This document shows positions 33,382 to 42,672 of a DNA stretch of 64,000 nucleotides, one piece after another (the first letter of the stretch is position 1; every line of letters starts with the position of its first letter). This DNA is from Irregularibacter muris (GTDB taxonomy: Bacteria; Bacillota; Clostridia; Eubacteriales; Garciellaceae). The stretch is taken from contig NZ_JANKAS010000004.1 in assembly GCF_024622505.1 (NCBI RefSeq), positions 124,001 through 188,000 on the forward strand. The letters run 5' to 3'. The notes beneath the pieces were generated by a model, which had not been told where the DNA came from, made no database searches, and saw only the letters and a list, made by a program, of their open reading frames with translations. The translations under genes and the position numbers were made by a program.

Positions 33382-33915
33382 CTACCCTTCTAATTGCTCC
33401 ATAAAAGAAGGATTTACTTTTTGTATAGAGGATAGCACTATTTTATAGAGGAATACACTGACTATTGTATTTCCGATGGCCGTTGGGATGACTACACTAT
33501 AAAACAAGATAATAAAGGATGCAGGCAGACCCACCAAAATAGAGGCGGTGCTCAGAAAAACACTTCCACTAATCAATGTCCCTATAAATCCAATAAGTCC
33601 TATCCTTAAAATTTGAGGAATATTCCTTCCACATTTCAAAAATCCATAAACGACCAATACGGTTACTGGTTTATCAATCATATTGGGGATCTGTCCTCCA
33701 GGGAACTTTGTTGTTAAAGCCGTAAGAACACCCGCTGCTATACCCGCAATCATAGCTGTTTTAAAATCCTTATTGATCATCATGATGATAAATACCATGG
33801 CCAACATAAAATCAAAGGTGACTCCCCCTACTCCTGCAGGTGCTATTTGATGGAGTATGAAGCCTACTGCTAATAAAATGCCACTAAAGGTTAATTTTTT
33901 TATATTACTTGTCAT
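33382..33915 (-). CDS. trpP: Tryptophan transporter TrpP
   Basis: Membrane protein of 177 aa resembling Bacillus TrpP, a predicted tryptophan importer. Several membrane helices and the conserved loop ALTTKFPGGQIPNMIDKPVT (about residues 66-85) are seen. ISGSVFLSTASILVGLPASF also matches. AGGAGGAG precedes the ATG. It lies 270 bp after trpS, and the gap carries a 107-bp structured element. Its own leader shows no T-box, so it may depend on read-through from the trpS T-box. Confidence 0.85.
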   Translation of the reverse strand: MTSNIKKLTFSGILLAVGFILHQIAPAGVGGVTFDFMLAMVFIIMMINKDFKTAMIAGIAAGVLTALTTKFPGGQIPNMIDKPVTVLVVYGFLKCGRNIPQILRIGLIGFIGTLISGSVFLSTASILVGLPASFIILFYSVVIPTAIGNTIVSVFLYKIVLSSIQKVNPSFMEQLEG

Positions 33916-34044
33916 TGTAACTCCTCCTATTAAATTAAAATTTTTCTGTTTCCTTATGTCTTTTCCTAACCAGTGTGATGTTCATTGCATTTGGCTTCAC
34001 CTCCTTTTATAGATATCTTATTTGAGTACTCAGTAAAAACCACG

Positions 34045-34151
34045 GGTATAGGCAGATGATTTATCGCTCCAGGGATTCATTATTCATTTTACTTGCCTTT
34101 CACTAGCGTACGGTCTGCGCAAAACGAATAATGAATCCCTTTTGCTATACC
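34045..34151. repeat. Structured 107-bp palindromic element between trpS and trpP
   Basis: Outer arms GGTATAG (34045-34051) and CTATACC (34145-34151) enclose inner arms AGGGATTCATTATTC (34071-34085) and its perfect complement (34126-34140), extended by TTTT/AAAA. The apex is a GC-rich segment around CTAGCGTACGGTCTGCGC. This is either a regulatory leader of trpP or a miniature inverted-repeat element. Terminal 7-bp repeats and a palindromic body fit the latter. Confidence 0.55.
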
Positions 34152-34185
34152 TAATATCACATACTTCCAACCATCTATCCTCTAC

Positions 34186-35190
34186 CTATTTCACTTCGTA
34201 AATCCCTATTTTTTTCTTCATTTTCCTTAATGTTTTATGAGAAATTTTACTTGCTTGTTCGGCACCTTGTTTCATTAGCTGGTGCACATAGTCTTTGTTC
34301 TCTGAAAGTTCATTAAATTTATCCTGAATGGGTTTTAGAGAATCTATGATGGACTGCCCCACAGCTGTTTTAAAATCTCCATACCCCTTTCCTTCAAACT
34401 CTCTTTCAATGTCTACCCTATTCTTTCCTGTTAGGCTCGAATAGATATCCATAAGATTGCTTACCCCTGCTTTATTTTGAATATCATAACGTACTTGATT
34501 ATCCGAATCGGTTACTGCTCTTTTTACCTTTTTCATAATGGTATCTGGGTCATCCAAGAGAGTAATATAGGCATTTACATTTTCATCGGATTTGGACATT
34601 TTTTTATTCGGTTCTTGTAAACTCATAATTCTAGCGCCTACCTTAGGAAAGTATCCCTCTGGCACTTGGAAGGTAGGGCTATAAGAATTGTTAAATCGGA
34701 TAGCAATATCCCTAGAGAGTTCTATATGCTGTTTTTGATCATCTCCTACGGGTACCAAATCTGCTTGATACAGTAAGATATCTGCTGCCATTAAGCTCGG
34801 ATAGGTATAAAGACCAGCATTGATATTTTCAGGATGTTTTGCCGATTTATCTTTAAATTGGGTCATTCGATTTAATTCTCCCATATAAGTATAGCAATTT
34901 AAAAGCCATGCCATCTCACTATGGGTCGATACTTGAGATTGTACGAATACTAACGCTTTTTCCGGATCTATGCCACAGGCTAAAAGCTGCACAAAGGAAT
35001 CAAAGGTCCTCTGACGTAACTCCTTTGGCTCTTGCCTTACTGTAAGGGCATGAAGATCTACTACACAAAAAATACAATCATATTCCTCTTGTAGAATGGT
35101 CCAATTCTTTAAAGCTCCTAAATAATTACCTAAGGTAAAGTAGCCTGATGGTTGTATTCCACTAAAAATCCTTTTTTTGTTTTCTTGCAT
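34186..35190 (-). CDS. trpS: Tryptophanyl-tRNA synthetase
   Basis: Charges tRNA(Trp). Class I synthetase of 334 aa from the ATG at 35190, with AAAGGTG 6 nt upstream. The HIGH-like motif is SGIQPSGYFTLGNYLGAL near the N-terminus and the KMSKS loop is NKKMSKSDEN near residue 190. The length is standard. Expression is controlled by a Trp-specific T-box in the leader, itself behind a consensus promoter. Confidence 0.97.
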   Translation of the reverse strand: MQENKKRIFSGIQPSGYFTLGNYLGALKNWTILQEEYDCIFCVVDLHALTVRQEPKELRQRTFDSFVQLLACGIDPEKALVFVQSQVSTHSEMAWLLNCYTYMGELNRMTQFKDKSAKHPENINAGLYTYPSLMAADILLYQADLVPVGDDQKQHIELSRDIAIRFNNSYSPTFQVPEGYFPKVGARIMSLQEPNKKMSKSDENVNAYITLLDDPDTIMKKVKRAVTDSDNQVRYDIQNKAGVSNLMDIYSSLTGKNRVDIEREFEGKGYGDFKTAVGQSIIDSLKPIQDKFNELSENKDYVHQLMKQGAEQASKISHKTLRKMKKKIGIYEVK

Positions 35191-35225
35191 TTTTATCACC
35201 TTTCTTCTCTCTTTGCATTTTAAAT

Positions 35226-35500
35226 AAATAAAAAAACCCCTCATCCCTAGAATCCTAGGGACGAAAGGTTATATTCCGCGTTGCCACCCAAATTAAGTAT
35301 AAAATATACTTCACTTTAAAAGATACGGAGAAATTTTCTCGATATCCTGTTCTTATAACGTAGAACTTACGGCTCAGGCTACTTAAGTCTTCACCCTGCT
35401 TTTTGTGAATCCATTCAGCATCTTCTAAAGCATCGAACTTCCACTATCTTCGACTCGCTGTATCTTTGACCAGATCCTTACTACTTTCACGCATTAAATT
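35226..35500 (-). promoter_or_regulatory. T-box riboswitch (Trp) in the trpS leader
   Basis: The minus-strand leader holds the canonical T-box GGGTGGCAACGCGG at 35289-35276, which pairs with the 3' end of uncharged tRNA. A terminator hairpin with a run of T residues follows at about 35229-35270. In stem I, GAATGGATTC carries the specifier codon TGG at 35413-35411, which decodes tryptophan. Uncharged tRNA(Trp) should switch trpS on. The 464-bp gap between trpS and the next gene is filled by this leader, its promoter and a featureless stretch (35560-35654). Confidence 0.93.
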
Positions 35501-35521
35501 TAATTTATTCTATTTTTATTT

Positions 35522-35550
35522 ATTATATGATTTATTCTATTTTTTGTCAA
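35522..35550 (-). promoter_or_regulatory. Consensus sigma-A promoter for the trpS T-box transcript
   Basis: TTGACA at 35550-35545 and TATAAT at 35527-35522 are both perfect consensus hexamers with a 17-bp spacer. They lie just upstream of the T-box leader. Confidence 0.9.
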
Positions 35551-35654
35551 TTGTTTTTTTGCTTTTTTATTTTCAATGAAACAGACTGAGACGTTCTTAA
35601 CTTTCCCAGAAAAAGAGCTTTTCCTCCTCATATCTTATGGATATGCTTTAATGA

Positions 35655-38252
35655 TTATTCATTGGAATTCTCTTTAAGTGCCTTCATCATTGGGTGAAAT
35701 CCCATTAGCAAATACACCAAGAAATAAAACAGTAATGTAAATCCATAAATATATCCCAGATATGGACTGGCGGGATAGTCTGATTTTGCTACTTCAATAA
35801 TGGCGGATATGGAGGGATATTTAAACTCAGCTTTGAGTAAGATCATTTGTACTGCTAAGGCCACGAATAATCCTATTCCACCGGCAATAATCCCTTCTAA
35901 AATATACTCCATCCTATACATTTTTTTGATATGAAACTTTGGCATTCCCAGGGAATGGAGTACTTTTATCCTGTGTCCTTCATCCTCCATTCTCCACACT
36001 GAACCCTGATACATTACACCTACAAATAACAGGATCATAATGATGTCCATGACAATAGCCTGCAGCATCTTCGCTAGCATCATATTTATGCCAAGTTCGG
36101 GACGGGAATTATCGATAGAATACCTGCTATGTTCTGATCCTAGCAAAGACTCTGCCAAAATTTCCACCTGCCGGTCTGTTTCCACATAATCTACATTGGC
36201 AAAGGATTTCAATGTAATCATATTATATAGCTGAGAAACATCTTTGGAAGTGAGATCATTTAACAATCCTTCGCCCACTGCCACTGCTCCGCTGCCTAAA
36301 ATTACTTGATTTGGAACCAATTCCGTAACCCCTTCTACAACACCACCCACTTCGATATTCTTTGTCCCTGCCCTACTTTCCAGGGTAATAAAGTCCCCTG
36401 CCTGGATCCTGTTTTCTTCTTGCCTATAGTCATAGATTTTTCCTGCCTTTTCATATTGAAAGTCATTGATAACAGGTTGGACTGCATATTGGATGTCCGT
36501 GAAACTGCTCTCTTCTAAATAAAATGGCGATAGCACCAGTACACATTGTTCCCCTGCCATAAATTTTTCATAGTCCAATTTTCCTTCTGAGATCTGCTCT
36601 TGACACCATTGGAAAATGTCTTGGTTTTCTTTACTGGTCCATGCTATACTAGTTACTTCAAAATAGTCTGCACCCTTGGCCTTTGTCCCTTCTCGATTGT
36701 ACTTACGAAGGGTATTAATATACTGGCTTTCTTTCCATCCCTCCCAGTGTATCAAAATCGGGTCTTCATCACTTCGAAATACCTTCTCTTTCTCTACAGC
36801 AATGATCCCCGGAATTTTCTCAAACTGACCGATGGCTTGCTCATCCAATCCCTCTTCCATATCCCAAATATCTATTTGATATTCATAACTATTATGACTT
36901 CTCATTCTTGAATAGTGCTGATATGCATTGATGAAATGCACAGCACTGGTGCATAATACCACGATGGTAATAATGGATATCCCAATGCGTAACAGGCTCT
37001 GCTTCTTGTAAAACACGCGGTTTCTTTTATAAAGCTGATAAAGGGTAAGTTTTTTTATTTTTTTGATTACTGGCAGCTTGGCTTTTTGGGTATGGCTATT
37101 ATCCTGCCGCAAGGAGGTTGTCAGCTTTTGAAATGTAATACTCAGCAGGATGATAAGATTCCCTGCAAAAAACACCAGAGTGATAAATAATAGAGTGATG
37201 AAGATAAAGGACCAGTTAATAAATAGTCTAAGTTTAAAAATCATTAGGTTTTTGGTCAAATAAATGATTGCTGCCGAAAGCACCAAACCTAGGGGGACGC
37301 CGATGATGGTGGCTCTCCCCCAATAGTAAAGGGCTTCCCACAAGGTCAACCTAAAGAGTTGAAAATGCTCGGCCCCTATGCCCTTCATAATCCTTATTTT
37401 GTATTTTTTGCTTTTTAGTGTTCCGGATAGGATATAAATAATAACGATTAAAGCGATAAGACACACCATACTAATGGTGGTGCCTTTTTCGAAGAAACGA
37501 TCAGCAGTACTTTGGGCTATAGAATAAGACTGGCTATTGAAAACATAGGTGCTCTCCTGATTTTCACTCAGCAGCTCTGCTAAGTTTTTTATCTCATGGG
37601 TCTCTGCATCCTTTGCCGTAAAAAAATAATGTTGCTGTACCATCAATGGGAAATCAAAGGAAGCCTCTTCAGCGACAAAAACTGAGGGCAAAGCATAGCC
37701 TTCTTTCATCCATTCCCTATGCCATCTATCTATTACACCAGATAGCCTAAAAACTTTATGTTTTATAGCATTCTGACCCTCTTGCTCTACCTTTAGAGGT
37801 AGTCGAATCTCATCTCCGATCTTGGCATCCGGATGCATTTTATCCAATACATATTTTTCAACCACTATCTCGTCTTCTTGTTTTGGAAAACTCCCTTCCA
37901 TTAATCGGAGGCGTCCTAAGGAAATGGCATCCTTATCAATGTGTCCTATGGATGCGAGATAATCCTCTCCCAATACCTGGATATTTGTAAAAACATGGAT
38001 GCTTCCTATCTTATCGATATCCGAATGATGATATAGCTCTTTTTCTATATTTTCATTCCCGTTATAGATGGCTCCGGACCATGCTCCATGTCTTTCATAG
38101 GAATATTCCTGTTTGGATTTCACAATGCTTTCCTGAACTACTACCACCATCATACTGAAGACATAGACCATAATCATCCCGATGACAATGGCTTTGCTTT
38201 GCCGGGGCGTTCCCTTTATACTTAATTTCGCAATTTTTTTCATAGCATCCAT
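35655..38252 (-). CDS. FtsX-like ABC transporter permease
   Basis: Large permease (865 aa) of the MacB/LolC-type FtsX superfamily. The N-terminal membrane helix (about 22-40) precedes an external domain to about 255. A bundle of three helices lies between 255 and 390, a second N-terminal-like helix near 420 precedes a second external domain to about 735, and three C-terminal helices end the protein. It is thus two FtsX modules in tandem. The ATG at 38252 has GGGGG 6 nt upstream and lies 17 bp after the ATPase gene. No kinase or regulator accompanies it, unlike the Bce system. Export of a peptide or lipid is an inference. Confidence 0.85.
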   Translation of the reverse strand: MDAMKKIAKLSIKGTPRQSKAIVIGMIMVYVFSMMVVVVQESIVKSKQEYSYERHGAWSGAIYNGNENIEKELYHHSDIDKIGSIHVFTNIQVLGEDYLASIGHIDKDAISLGRLRLMEGSFPKQEDEIVVEKYVLDKMHPDAKIGDEIRLPLKVEQEGQNAIKHKVFRLSGVIDRWHREWMKEGYALPSVFVAEEASFDFPLMVQQHYFFTAKDAETHEIKNLAELLSENQESTYVFNSQSYSIAQSTADRFFEKGTTISMVCLIALIVIIYILSGTLKSKKYKIRIMKGIGAEHFQLFRLTLWEALYYWGRATIIGVPLGLVLSAAIIYLTKNLMIFKLRLFINWSFIFITLLFITLVFFAGNLIILLSITFQKLTTSLRQDNSHTQKAKLPVIKKIKKLTLYQLYKRNRVFYKKQSLLRIGISIITIVVLCTSAVHFINAYQHYSRMRSHNSYEYQIDIWDMEEGLDEQAIGQFEKIPGIIAVEKEKVFRSDEDPILIHWEGWKESQYINTLRKYNREGTKAKGADYFEVTSIAWTSKENQDIFQWCQEQISEGKLDYEKFMAGEQCVLVLSPFYLEESSFTDIQYAVQPVINDFQYEKAGKIYDYRQEENRIQAGDFITLESRAGTKNIEVGGVVEGVTELVPNQVILGSGAVAVGEGLLNDLTSKDVSQLYNMITLKSFANVDYVETDRQVEILAESLLGSEHSRYSIDNSRPELGINMMLAKMLQAIVMDIIMILLFVGVMYQGSVWRMEDEGHRIKVLHSLGMPKFHIKKMYRMEYILEGIIAGGIGLFVALAVQMILLKAEFKYPSISAIIEVAKSDYPASPYLGYIYGFTLLFYFLVYLLMGFHPMMKALKENSNE

Positions 38253-38269
38253 CTTTCTCCCCCTCAGTT

Positions 38270-38935
38270 CTAAGATAGTACACCATCTTTTATATGAACT
38301 ACTCGGTCGGCCCGCTGTGCGATATCCATATCATGGGTCACTAATACAATGCTTTGATGAAATCTCAGGCTTGAATTGATTAATAGCTCAATCACCTCAT
38401 CACTATTTTCCTGATCTAAATTCCCTGTAGGTTCATCCGCAAAGATAATCCTAGGTTTATTCATCAATGCTCTTGCTATGGCCACTCGTTGCTGCTCCCC
38501 TCCTGATAACTGGGAGGGAAATTTATAATATTTGTCTTGAAGCCCAAGGCAGGTCATGACTTCATCCACATGGTTTTGATCGGGTTCCCCATAATCCAGA
38601 TAAACTGGTAGCAAAACATTTTCCAGTACGCATAGCTCGGGAAGCAAATGGTAGGCTTGAAAAACAAATCCGAATTCCTTTCTTTTCATTCGGGAAAGTT
38701 CTTTATCCGGCAAATTCCCCATATCCTTCCCCTGAAAAACTACTCTTCCCTCAGTAGGCTTGTCCATTCCACTTAATAAATGAAGTAAAGTGGATTTTCC
38801 TGAGCCACTTTTTCCTACAATAGAGTAGAAAGTGTTTTCATAGATGTCTAGATCCACACCCTTTAATGCATGAACCTTTGTCTCCCCTATTGAATAAACT
38901 TTTTTCACCTTTTTGGCCGTTAACAACGCATCCAT
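38270..38935 (-). CDS. ABC transporter ATP-binding protein (LolD/MacB type)
   Basis: ATPase partner of the FtsX-type permease that follows (221 aa from the ATG at 38935, GGGAGG 6 nt upstream). Walker A is GKSGSGKST near residue 38, Q-loop [10 protein letters not shown], signature [15 protein letters not shown], Walker [13 protein letters not shown] and H-loop LVTHD. Such ATPases power mechanotransmission-type permeases rather than classical transport through the membrane. Confidence 0.92.
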   Translation of the reverse strand: MDALLTAKKVKKVYSIGETKVHALKGVDLDIYENTFYSIVGKSGSGKSTLLHLLSGMDKPTEGRVVFQGKDMGNLPDKELSRMKRKEFGFVFQAYHLLPELCVLENVLLPVYLDYGEPDQNHVDEVMTCLGLQDKYYKFPSQLSGGEQQRVAIARALMNKPRIIFADEPTGNLDQENSDEVIELLINSSLRFHQSIVLVTHDMDIAQRADRVVHIKDGVLS

Positions 38936-39220
38936 AGTTTCCCTCCCAGTTTTCATTATTTCTCTCCGTTCTCAATGATGGAAATTGCCTTATGTCAGAT
39001 TGTCTAAATTATAACAACAGATACAAAAATTGTAAACCTTTTCCTATTTATAAGTTATAGAGATAGTCAGCTTCTCGTTCATTTTTTTTAATTTATTGAT
39101 TATCAAAATAAATCCTATGGTTTTCATCCTTTTTATTCTATCTATTTTTGGATATAATGATAGAGGTAGGTGAAATTTTTAAAGTAAAAAGTTTTATAAA
39201 ATGATAGGGGTGATAAATAG

Positions 39221-40018
39221 ATGCAATTACCAAATAATGCAATTGGCGTCATTGATTCAGGGGTAGGCGGATTAACAGTGGTTAAGGAGCTTCAAAGGCA
39301 ACTCCCTAAGGAAAGTATCCTCTATTTTGGTGATAGTAAGAATATGCCCTATGGCAATAAAACACCTGAGGAAATTATTGCATTAACAAAAAAGATGCTT
39401 TCTTTCTTGGATAATCATCAAGTAAAGGCTATTTTGTTGGCCTGCAATACCATTTCATCCCAGATTAATGAGCTAATTCCTCTAACAGATACACCTATTT
39501 TTGATATTATCTATCCAGGCTGCGTGGCAGCTGTAGAAAACATACCTAAAAGGGGAGTTGGCCTCATTGCTACAGAAGCAACCGTAAGCAGCAATACATA
39601 TGGAGAAACTCTTCAGTCTATTCAAGCTGGTATTCCTTTCATTGCCAATGGTAGCCCAGATTTAGCAAGGGTTATTGAAGAAAATAATGAAAATCAGGAG
39701 GGTATTAAAAGAATACTGGAGGACACCATTAGTCCTCTATTGGCTCAAAAGCCTGTGGATAATCTTATCTTGGGCTGTACCCATTATCCCTTCGTCATGG
39801 AGGAAATTCAGAAATTATATCCCCATTTACAACTAATCGATCCTGCAATAAAATTAGTGGATATTCTCAAGGGCTATCTGGAGGAAAGTGATTTGTTTTC
39901 TTCAGATTCTAAGTCTACTTTGACTATCTATACCTCAGGACAAATGGATAATTATCTTCCCTTTATAGATCGATTAAATATTAAAAACTATGATCTCTTC
40001 ATGCAATCTCTTGATTAA
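39221..40018 (+). CDS. murI: Glutamate racemase
   Basis: Converts L-glutamate to D-glutamate for peptidoglycan (265 aa). The two catalytic cysteines are Cys75 in LLACNTISS and Cys186 in LGCTHYPF. IGVIDSGVGGLTVV near the N-terminus and YFGDSKNMPYG are family signatures. GGGGTGA precedes the ATG. A TATAAT at 39153-39158 is the likely -10. It is the only plus-strand gene in the right two-thirds of the window, and a bidirectional terminator separates it from cwlD. Confidence 0.95.
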   Translation: MQLPNNAIGVIDSGVGGLTVVKELQRQLPKESILYFGDSKNMPYGNKTPEEIIALTKKMLSFLDNHQVKAILLACNTISSQINELIPLTDTPIFDIIYPGCVAAVENIPKRGVGLIATEATVSSNTYGETLQSIQAGIPFIANGSPDLARVIEENNENQEGIKRILEDTISPLLAQKPVDNLILGCTHYPFVMEEIQKLYPHLQLIDPAIKLVDILKGYLEESDLFSSDSKSTLTIYTSGQMDNYLPFIDRLNIKNYDLFMQSLD

Positions 40019-40058
40019 AAAAACACAAAAAGAATCCTAGGATTCTTTTTGTGTTTTT
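40019..40058. terminator. Bidirectional terminator between murI and cwlD
   Basis: Two 20-bp arms meet at the palindrome AGAATCCTAGGATTCT (40031-40046) and end in A/T runs on both sides, giving U-tracts for both converging genes. It touches the stop codons of both. Confidence 0.85.
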
Positions 40059-40777
40059 TATCTAGATACACTCTCCACATAGGTGTAAAATTTCATAATC
40101 CCCGTATAAATTGCCCAAGCCACTTTATCCTGATATTTATCCTTATTTAATAGTTTTTCTTCCTTGGGGTTAGATAGGAATCCTCCCTCTACTAAAATAG
40201 AGGGCATTCCATTTTCCTTTAAAATGTAATAACTGTCGCTATCCTTTATCTGACGATGATTATCTGGATCAAGGGTTACCCTTAATGCTTCTTGTACAAA
40301 TTCCGCTAAAATTTTACTTTCTTCATCTCCCTTTAGATAGAAGGTTTGTGATCCATAATATTTTGAGGAAGGAAAGCTATTGAGATGAATACTCACCATT
40401 AAGTCTCCCTGACTTTCTTGAATGATTTTTCTTCTATTTCGAAGATCTTCATTCTTCTTTTGTCTGAGGGAGCCAGCCTCAGGAGAGTATAACCCCTTAT
40501 CTTCACTTCTGGTCAGTATAGCTATTCCTCCGCTTTCCTCAATAAAATTTCGAAGTTTTTGAGCTATTTTGAGATTTAAGTGTTTTTCATCTTCTCCATG
40601 ATTGCCTACTTTACCAGGGTCCTCCCCTCCGTGTCCTGGATCAATGATAACCACTTTATTAAAGTTGGGGTAGCCAAAAGTAGTCACTACCTTATAATAT
40701 ATTTTTTGCTGATAAAAAACTACCGTACAGATAACCATCAAAACAACAAATAAAACAATTGCTTTCCGTTTTCTCAC
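40058..40777 (-). CDS. cwlD: N-acetylmuramoyl-L-alanine amidase CwlD
   Basis: Amidase_3 zinc amidase (239 aa) with an N-terminal signal/anchor helix (AIVLFVVLMVICTVVFY). The domain starts VVIIDPGHGGEDPG, whose His binds zinc, then SIHLNSF and VEGGFLSNPKEEKLL with the catalytic Glu. CwlD makes the muramic-delta-lactam of the spore cortex, so it points to a sporulating host. The GTG at 40777 is chosen for GGAGGGG 8 nt upstream. It is the distal gene of the ribosomal superoperon region, about 120 bp after rpsI. Confidence 0.92.
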   Translation of the reverse strand: MRKRKAIVLFVVLMVICTVVFYQQKIYYKVVTTFGYPNFNKVVIIDPGHGGEDPGKVGNHGEDEKHLNLKIAQKLRNFIEESGGIAILTRSEDKGLYSPEAGSLRQKKNEDLRNRRKIIQESQGDLMVSIHLNSFPSSKYYGSQTFYLKGDEESKILAEFVQEALRVTLDPDNHRQIKDSDSYYILKENGMPSILVEGGFLSNPKEEKLLNKDKYQDKVAWAIYTGIMKFYTYVESVSR

Positions 40778-40924
40778 TACTCTATCCCCTCCACTATGCA
40801 CTATATTATTAAGCTATTATAAAGACAATCTTTCTTATGCATAGTTTTGAATAAAATAATTCGTTGTAGTAACCAAAATAAAAAAAAGACACATCTATAA
40901 TAGAAAGTGTCTTTTTGCAATATA

Positions 40925-41317
40925 TTATCTCTTGGAGAATTGTGGGGATCTTCTGGCTCCCTTTAATCCGTATTTCTTTCTTTCTTTCATTCTAGGATCT
41001 CTAGTTAAGTATCCTGCTCTCTTTAATGGAGTTCTTAACTCTTCGTCGGCTTTGATTAAAGCTCTTGCAATACCATGACGAATTGCACCTGCTTGACCAG
41101 TGTATCCGCCACCATTTACATTTACAAAAACATCAAACTTGCCTTCTGTTTCTGTTAAAGTTAAAGGTTGTTTCGCAATAACTTTTAAAGTTTCTAATCC
41201 AAAAAAATTATCTATCTCTCTACCATTAATAATGAATTTGCCTTCTCCAGGTAATAATCTTACCCTAGCAATAGATTTTTTTCTTCTACCGGTTCCTTGA
41301 TATTGTAAAATTGCCAA
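40925..41317 (-). CDS. rpsI: 30S ribosomal protein S9
   Basis: Small-subunit protein S9 (130 aa), whose basic C-terminal tail contacts the P-site tRNA; the tail [11 protein letters not shown] is intact. [14 protein letters not shown] and [19 protein letters not shown] are family blocks. The TTG at 41317 is chosen because AAAGGAGG lies just upstream and the length then equals the usual 130; the longer frame to 41335 would start inside that site. It follows rplM by 29 bp. Confidence 0.96.
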   Translation of the reverse strand: MAILQYQGTGRRKKSIARVRLLPGEGKFIINGREIDNFFGLETLKVIAKQPLTLTETEGKFDVFVNVNGGGYTGQAGAIRHGIARALIKADEELRTPLKRAGYLTRDPRMKERKKYGLKGARRSPQFSKR

Positions 41318-41346
41318 TGTCCTTCCTCCTTTCACAGCTTGTGGAA

Positions 41347-41781
41347 TTAAGCGTTAATGTCTAACACTTCTGGTTTTTGTGCTTCATGGGGATGTTCTGT
41401 GCCTCTATATACTCTTAATTTTGTCATCATTTGTCGTCCCAAACGATTGTGAGGAATCATTCCTCTTACCGCTTCATAAACCACTTTTTCTGGTTTTTCA
41501 GCTAACATTTTTCTATAGGGAACTTCCTTTAATCCACCTGGATATAATGAGTGAGTTCTAAAAAGTTTTTGATCCAATTTTTTTCCAGTCAATACTACCT
41601 TTCCTGCATTAAGAACAATCACATGATCGCCTGTATCTAAATGAGGTGTGTATATTGGCTTATGCTTTCCTCTTAAAATTCTTGCGATTTCAGTAGCTAA
41701 TCTACCTAGGGTTTTTCCCTCAGCGTCTACTACATACCATTTTCTCTCTATTTCATTGGGATTTACCATGGTTGTTTTCAA
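41347..41781 (-). CDS. rplM: 50S ribosomal protein L13
   Basis: Large-subunit protein L13 (144 aa). [20 protein letters not shown] near the N-terminus, [11 protein letters not shown], and [20 protein letters not shown] are diagnostic. The TTG at 41781 with AAGGAGGG upstream gives the normal start [10 protein letters not shown]; the frame open to 41814 is not used. A promoter and a short structured leader lie between truA and this gene. It pairs with rpsI as in nearly all bacteria. Confidence 0.96.
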   Translation of the reverse strand: MKTTMVNPNEIERKWYVVDAEGKTLGRLATEIARILRGKHKPIYTPHLDTGDHVIVLNAGKVVLTGKKLDQKLFRTHSLYPGGLKEVPYRKMLAEKPEKVVYEAVRGMIPHNRLGRQMMTKLRVYRGTEHPHEAQKPEVLDINA

Positions 41782-41885
41782 TCTATTTCCCTCCTTATTA
41801 CCAAATATGTTCAATAATTTACTTTTTTTTATTTGATCAATGAATATTTCCTCTGATCCGGGGCTAGTGGATCAAATTCAATACC
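41782..41885 (-). promoter_or_regulatory. Candidate L13 leader RNA
   Basis: The transcribed leader before rplM contains TTTGATCC...GGATCAG and an outer TTTGAT...ATCAAA pairing, ending in an A-rich run before AAGGAGGG. Firmicutes carry an autoregulatory L13 leader in this place; assignment here is by position and the presence of stems. Confidence 0.45.
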
Positions 41886-41892
41886 ACTGTAT

Positions 41893-41921
41893 ATTGTAAT
41901 ACAATCCTCCAGGCGTGTCAA
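41893..41921 (-). promoter_or_regulatory. Promoter of rplM-rpsI
   Basis: TTGACA (41921-41916) and TACAAT (41898-41893) with a 17-bp spacer, directly after the truA stop on the minus strand. Confidence 0.85.
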
Positions 41922-41926
41922 TGCTT

Positions 41927-42670
41927 TTATGGATTTTCATAATATACCTTTTCAAGATATAATCCATGGGCTGGAGCTGTTATCCCTGCCCTATCTCTTT
42001 CTCTTGACTGAATAATGGCAGGAATATCCTTATGGGATATTTTACCCATACCCACTTCTATTAATGTACCCATAATAATTCTAACCATATTGTATAAAAA
42101 ACCATTCCCTTTTATCTCTAAAATGAGCTTTTCTTCCCTTTGCCAAAGCTTAGAAGCATATATTGTTCTCTCTGATGTCTTTACTGAACTGCCTGTCGAT
42201 CGAAAAGCAGCAAAATCATGGGTGCCTATGAAATGTTGGTTTGCCTTTATCATATGCTCAATGTTTAATGCCTTTTGTACATGCCATGCCCTATTGAAAT
42301 CCAATGCAGAACCAAAGGCATTGTTAATCACATGATAAGTGTATTTTTTTCCAGTGGAATGATATCTACTATGAAAATCCATAGGTCTTTCCAGCGCCTG
42401 ATAAACCCGTATATCCCTAGGCAATTTGCTATTTATAGCATAGGGGATTTTATCTACAGGGATCTTGCTATGGGTAAGGAAATTTGCACTTTGTCCATTG
42501 GCATGGACACCGCTATCTGTTCTACTGGCTCCTATAATCTCTAGCTGTTGTCCTGTAACTTCTTTTAGGGCCTCTTCTACTTTTTGTTGCACTGTTATGG
42601 CATTTTTCTGCCTCTGCCATCCATGATAGGAGCTTCCCTGATATCCTAGGATGATTTGTATATTACGCAA
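41927..42670 (-). CDS. truA: tRNA pseudouridine synthase A
   Basis: Isomerises U38-U40 in the tRNA anticodon stem to pseudouridine. It has 247 aa, the family length. The catalytic Asp52 lies in GASRTDSGVHANGQ, YQGSSYHGWQRQ is the N-terminal signature and GNGFLYNMVRIIMGTLIEVG the C-terminal one. It starts with TTG at 42670, with GGAGATGATA upstream, 2 bp after ecfT. It is last of the ecf-truA segment. Confidence 0.95.
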   Translation of the reverse strand: MRNIQIILGYQGSSYHGWQRQKNAITVQQKVEEALKEVTGQQLEIIGASRTDSGVHANGQSANFLTHSKIPVDKIPYAINSKLPRDIRVYQALERPMDFHSRYHSTGKKYTYHVINNAFGSALDFNRAWHVQKALNIEHMIKANQHFIGTHDFAAFRSTGSSVKTSERTIYASKLWQREEKLILEIKGNGFLYNMVRIIMGTLIEVGMGKISHKDIPAIIQSRERDRAGITAPAHGLYLEKVYYENP

Positions 42671-42672
42671 TT

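Noticed and set aside
33966-33990. Tiny frame (ATG CAA TGA or a 16-codon alternative) after a strong AAAGGAGG upstream of trpP as a leader peptide
   Set aside because: Neither version contains tryptophan codons, so classical attenuation is not supported.
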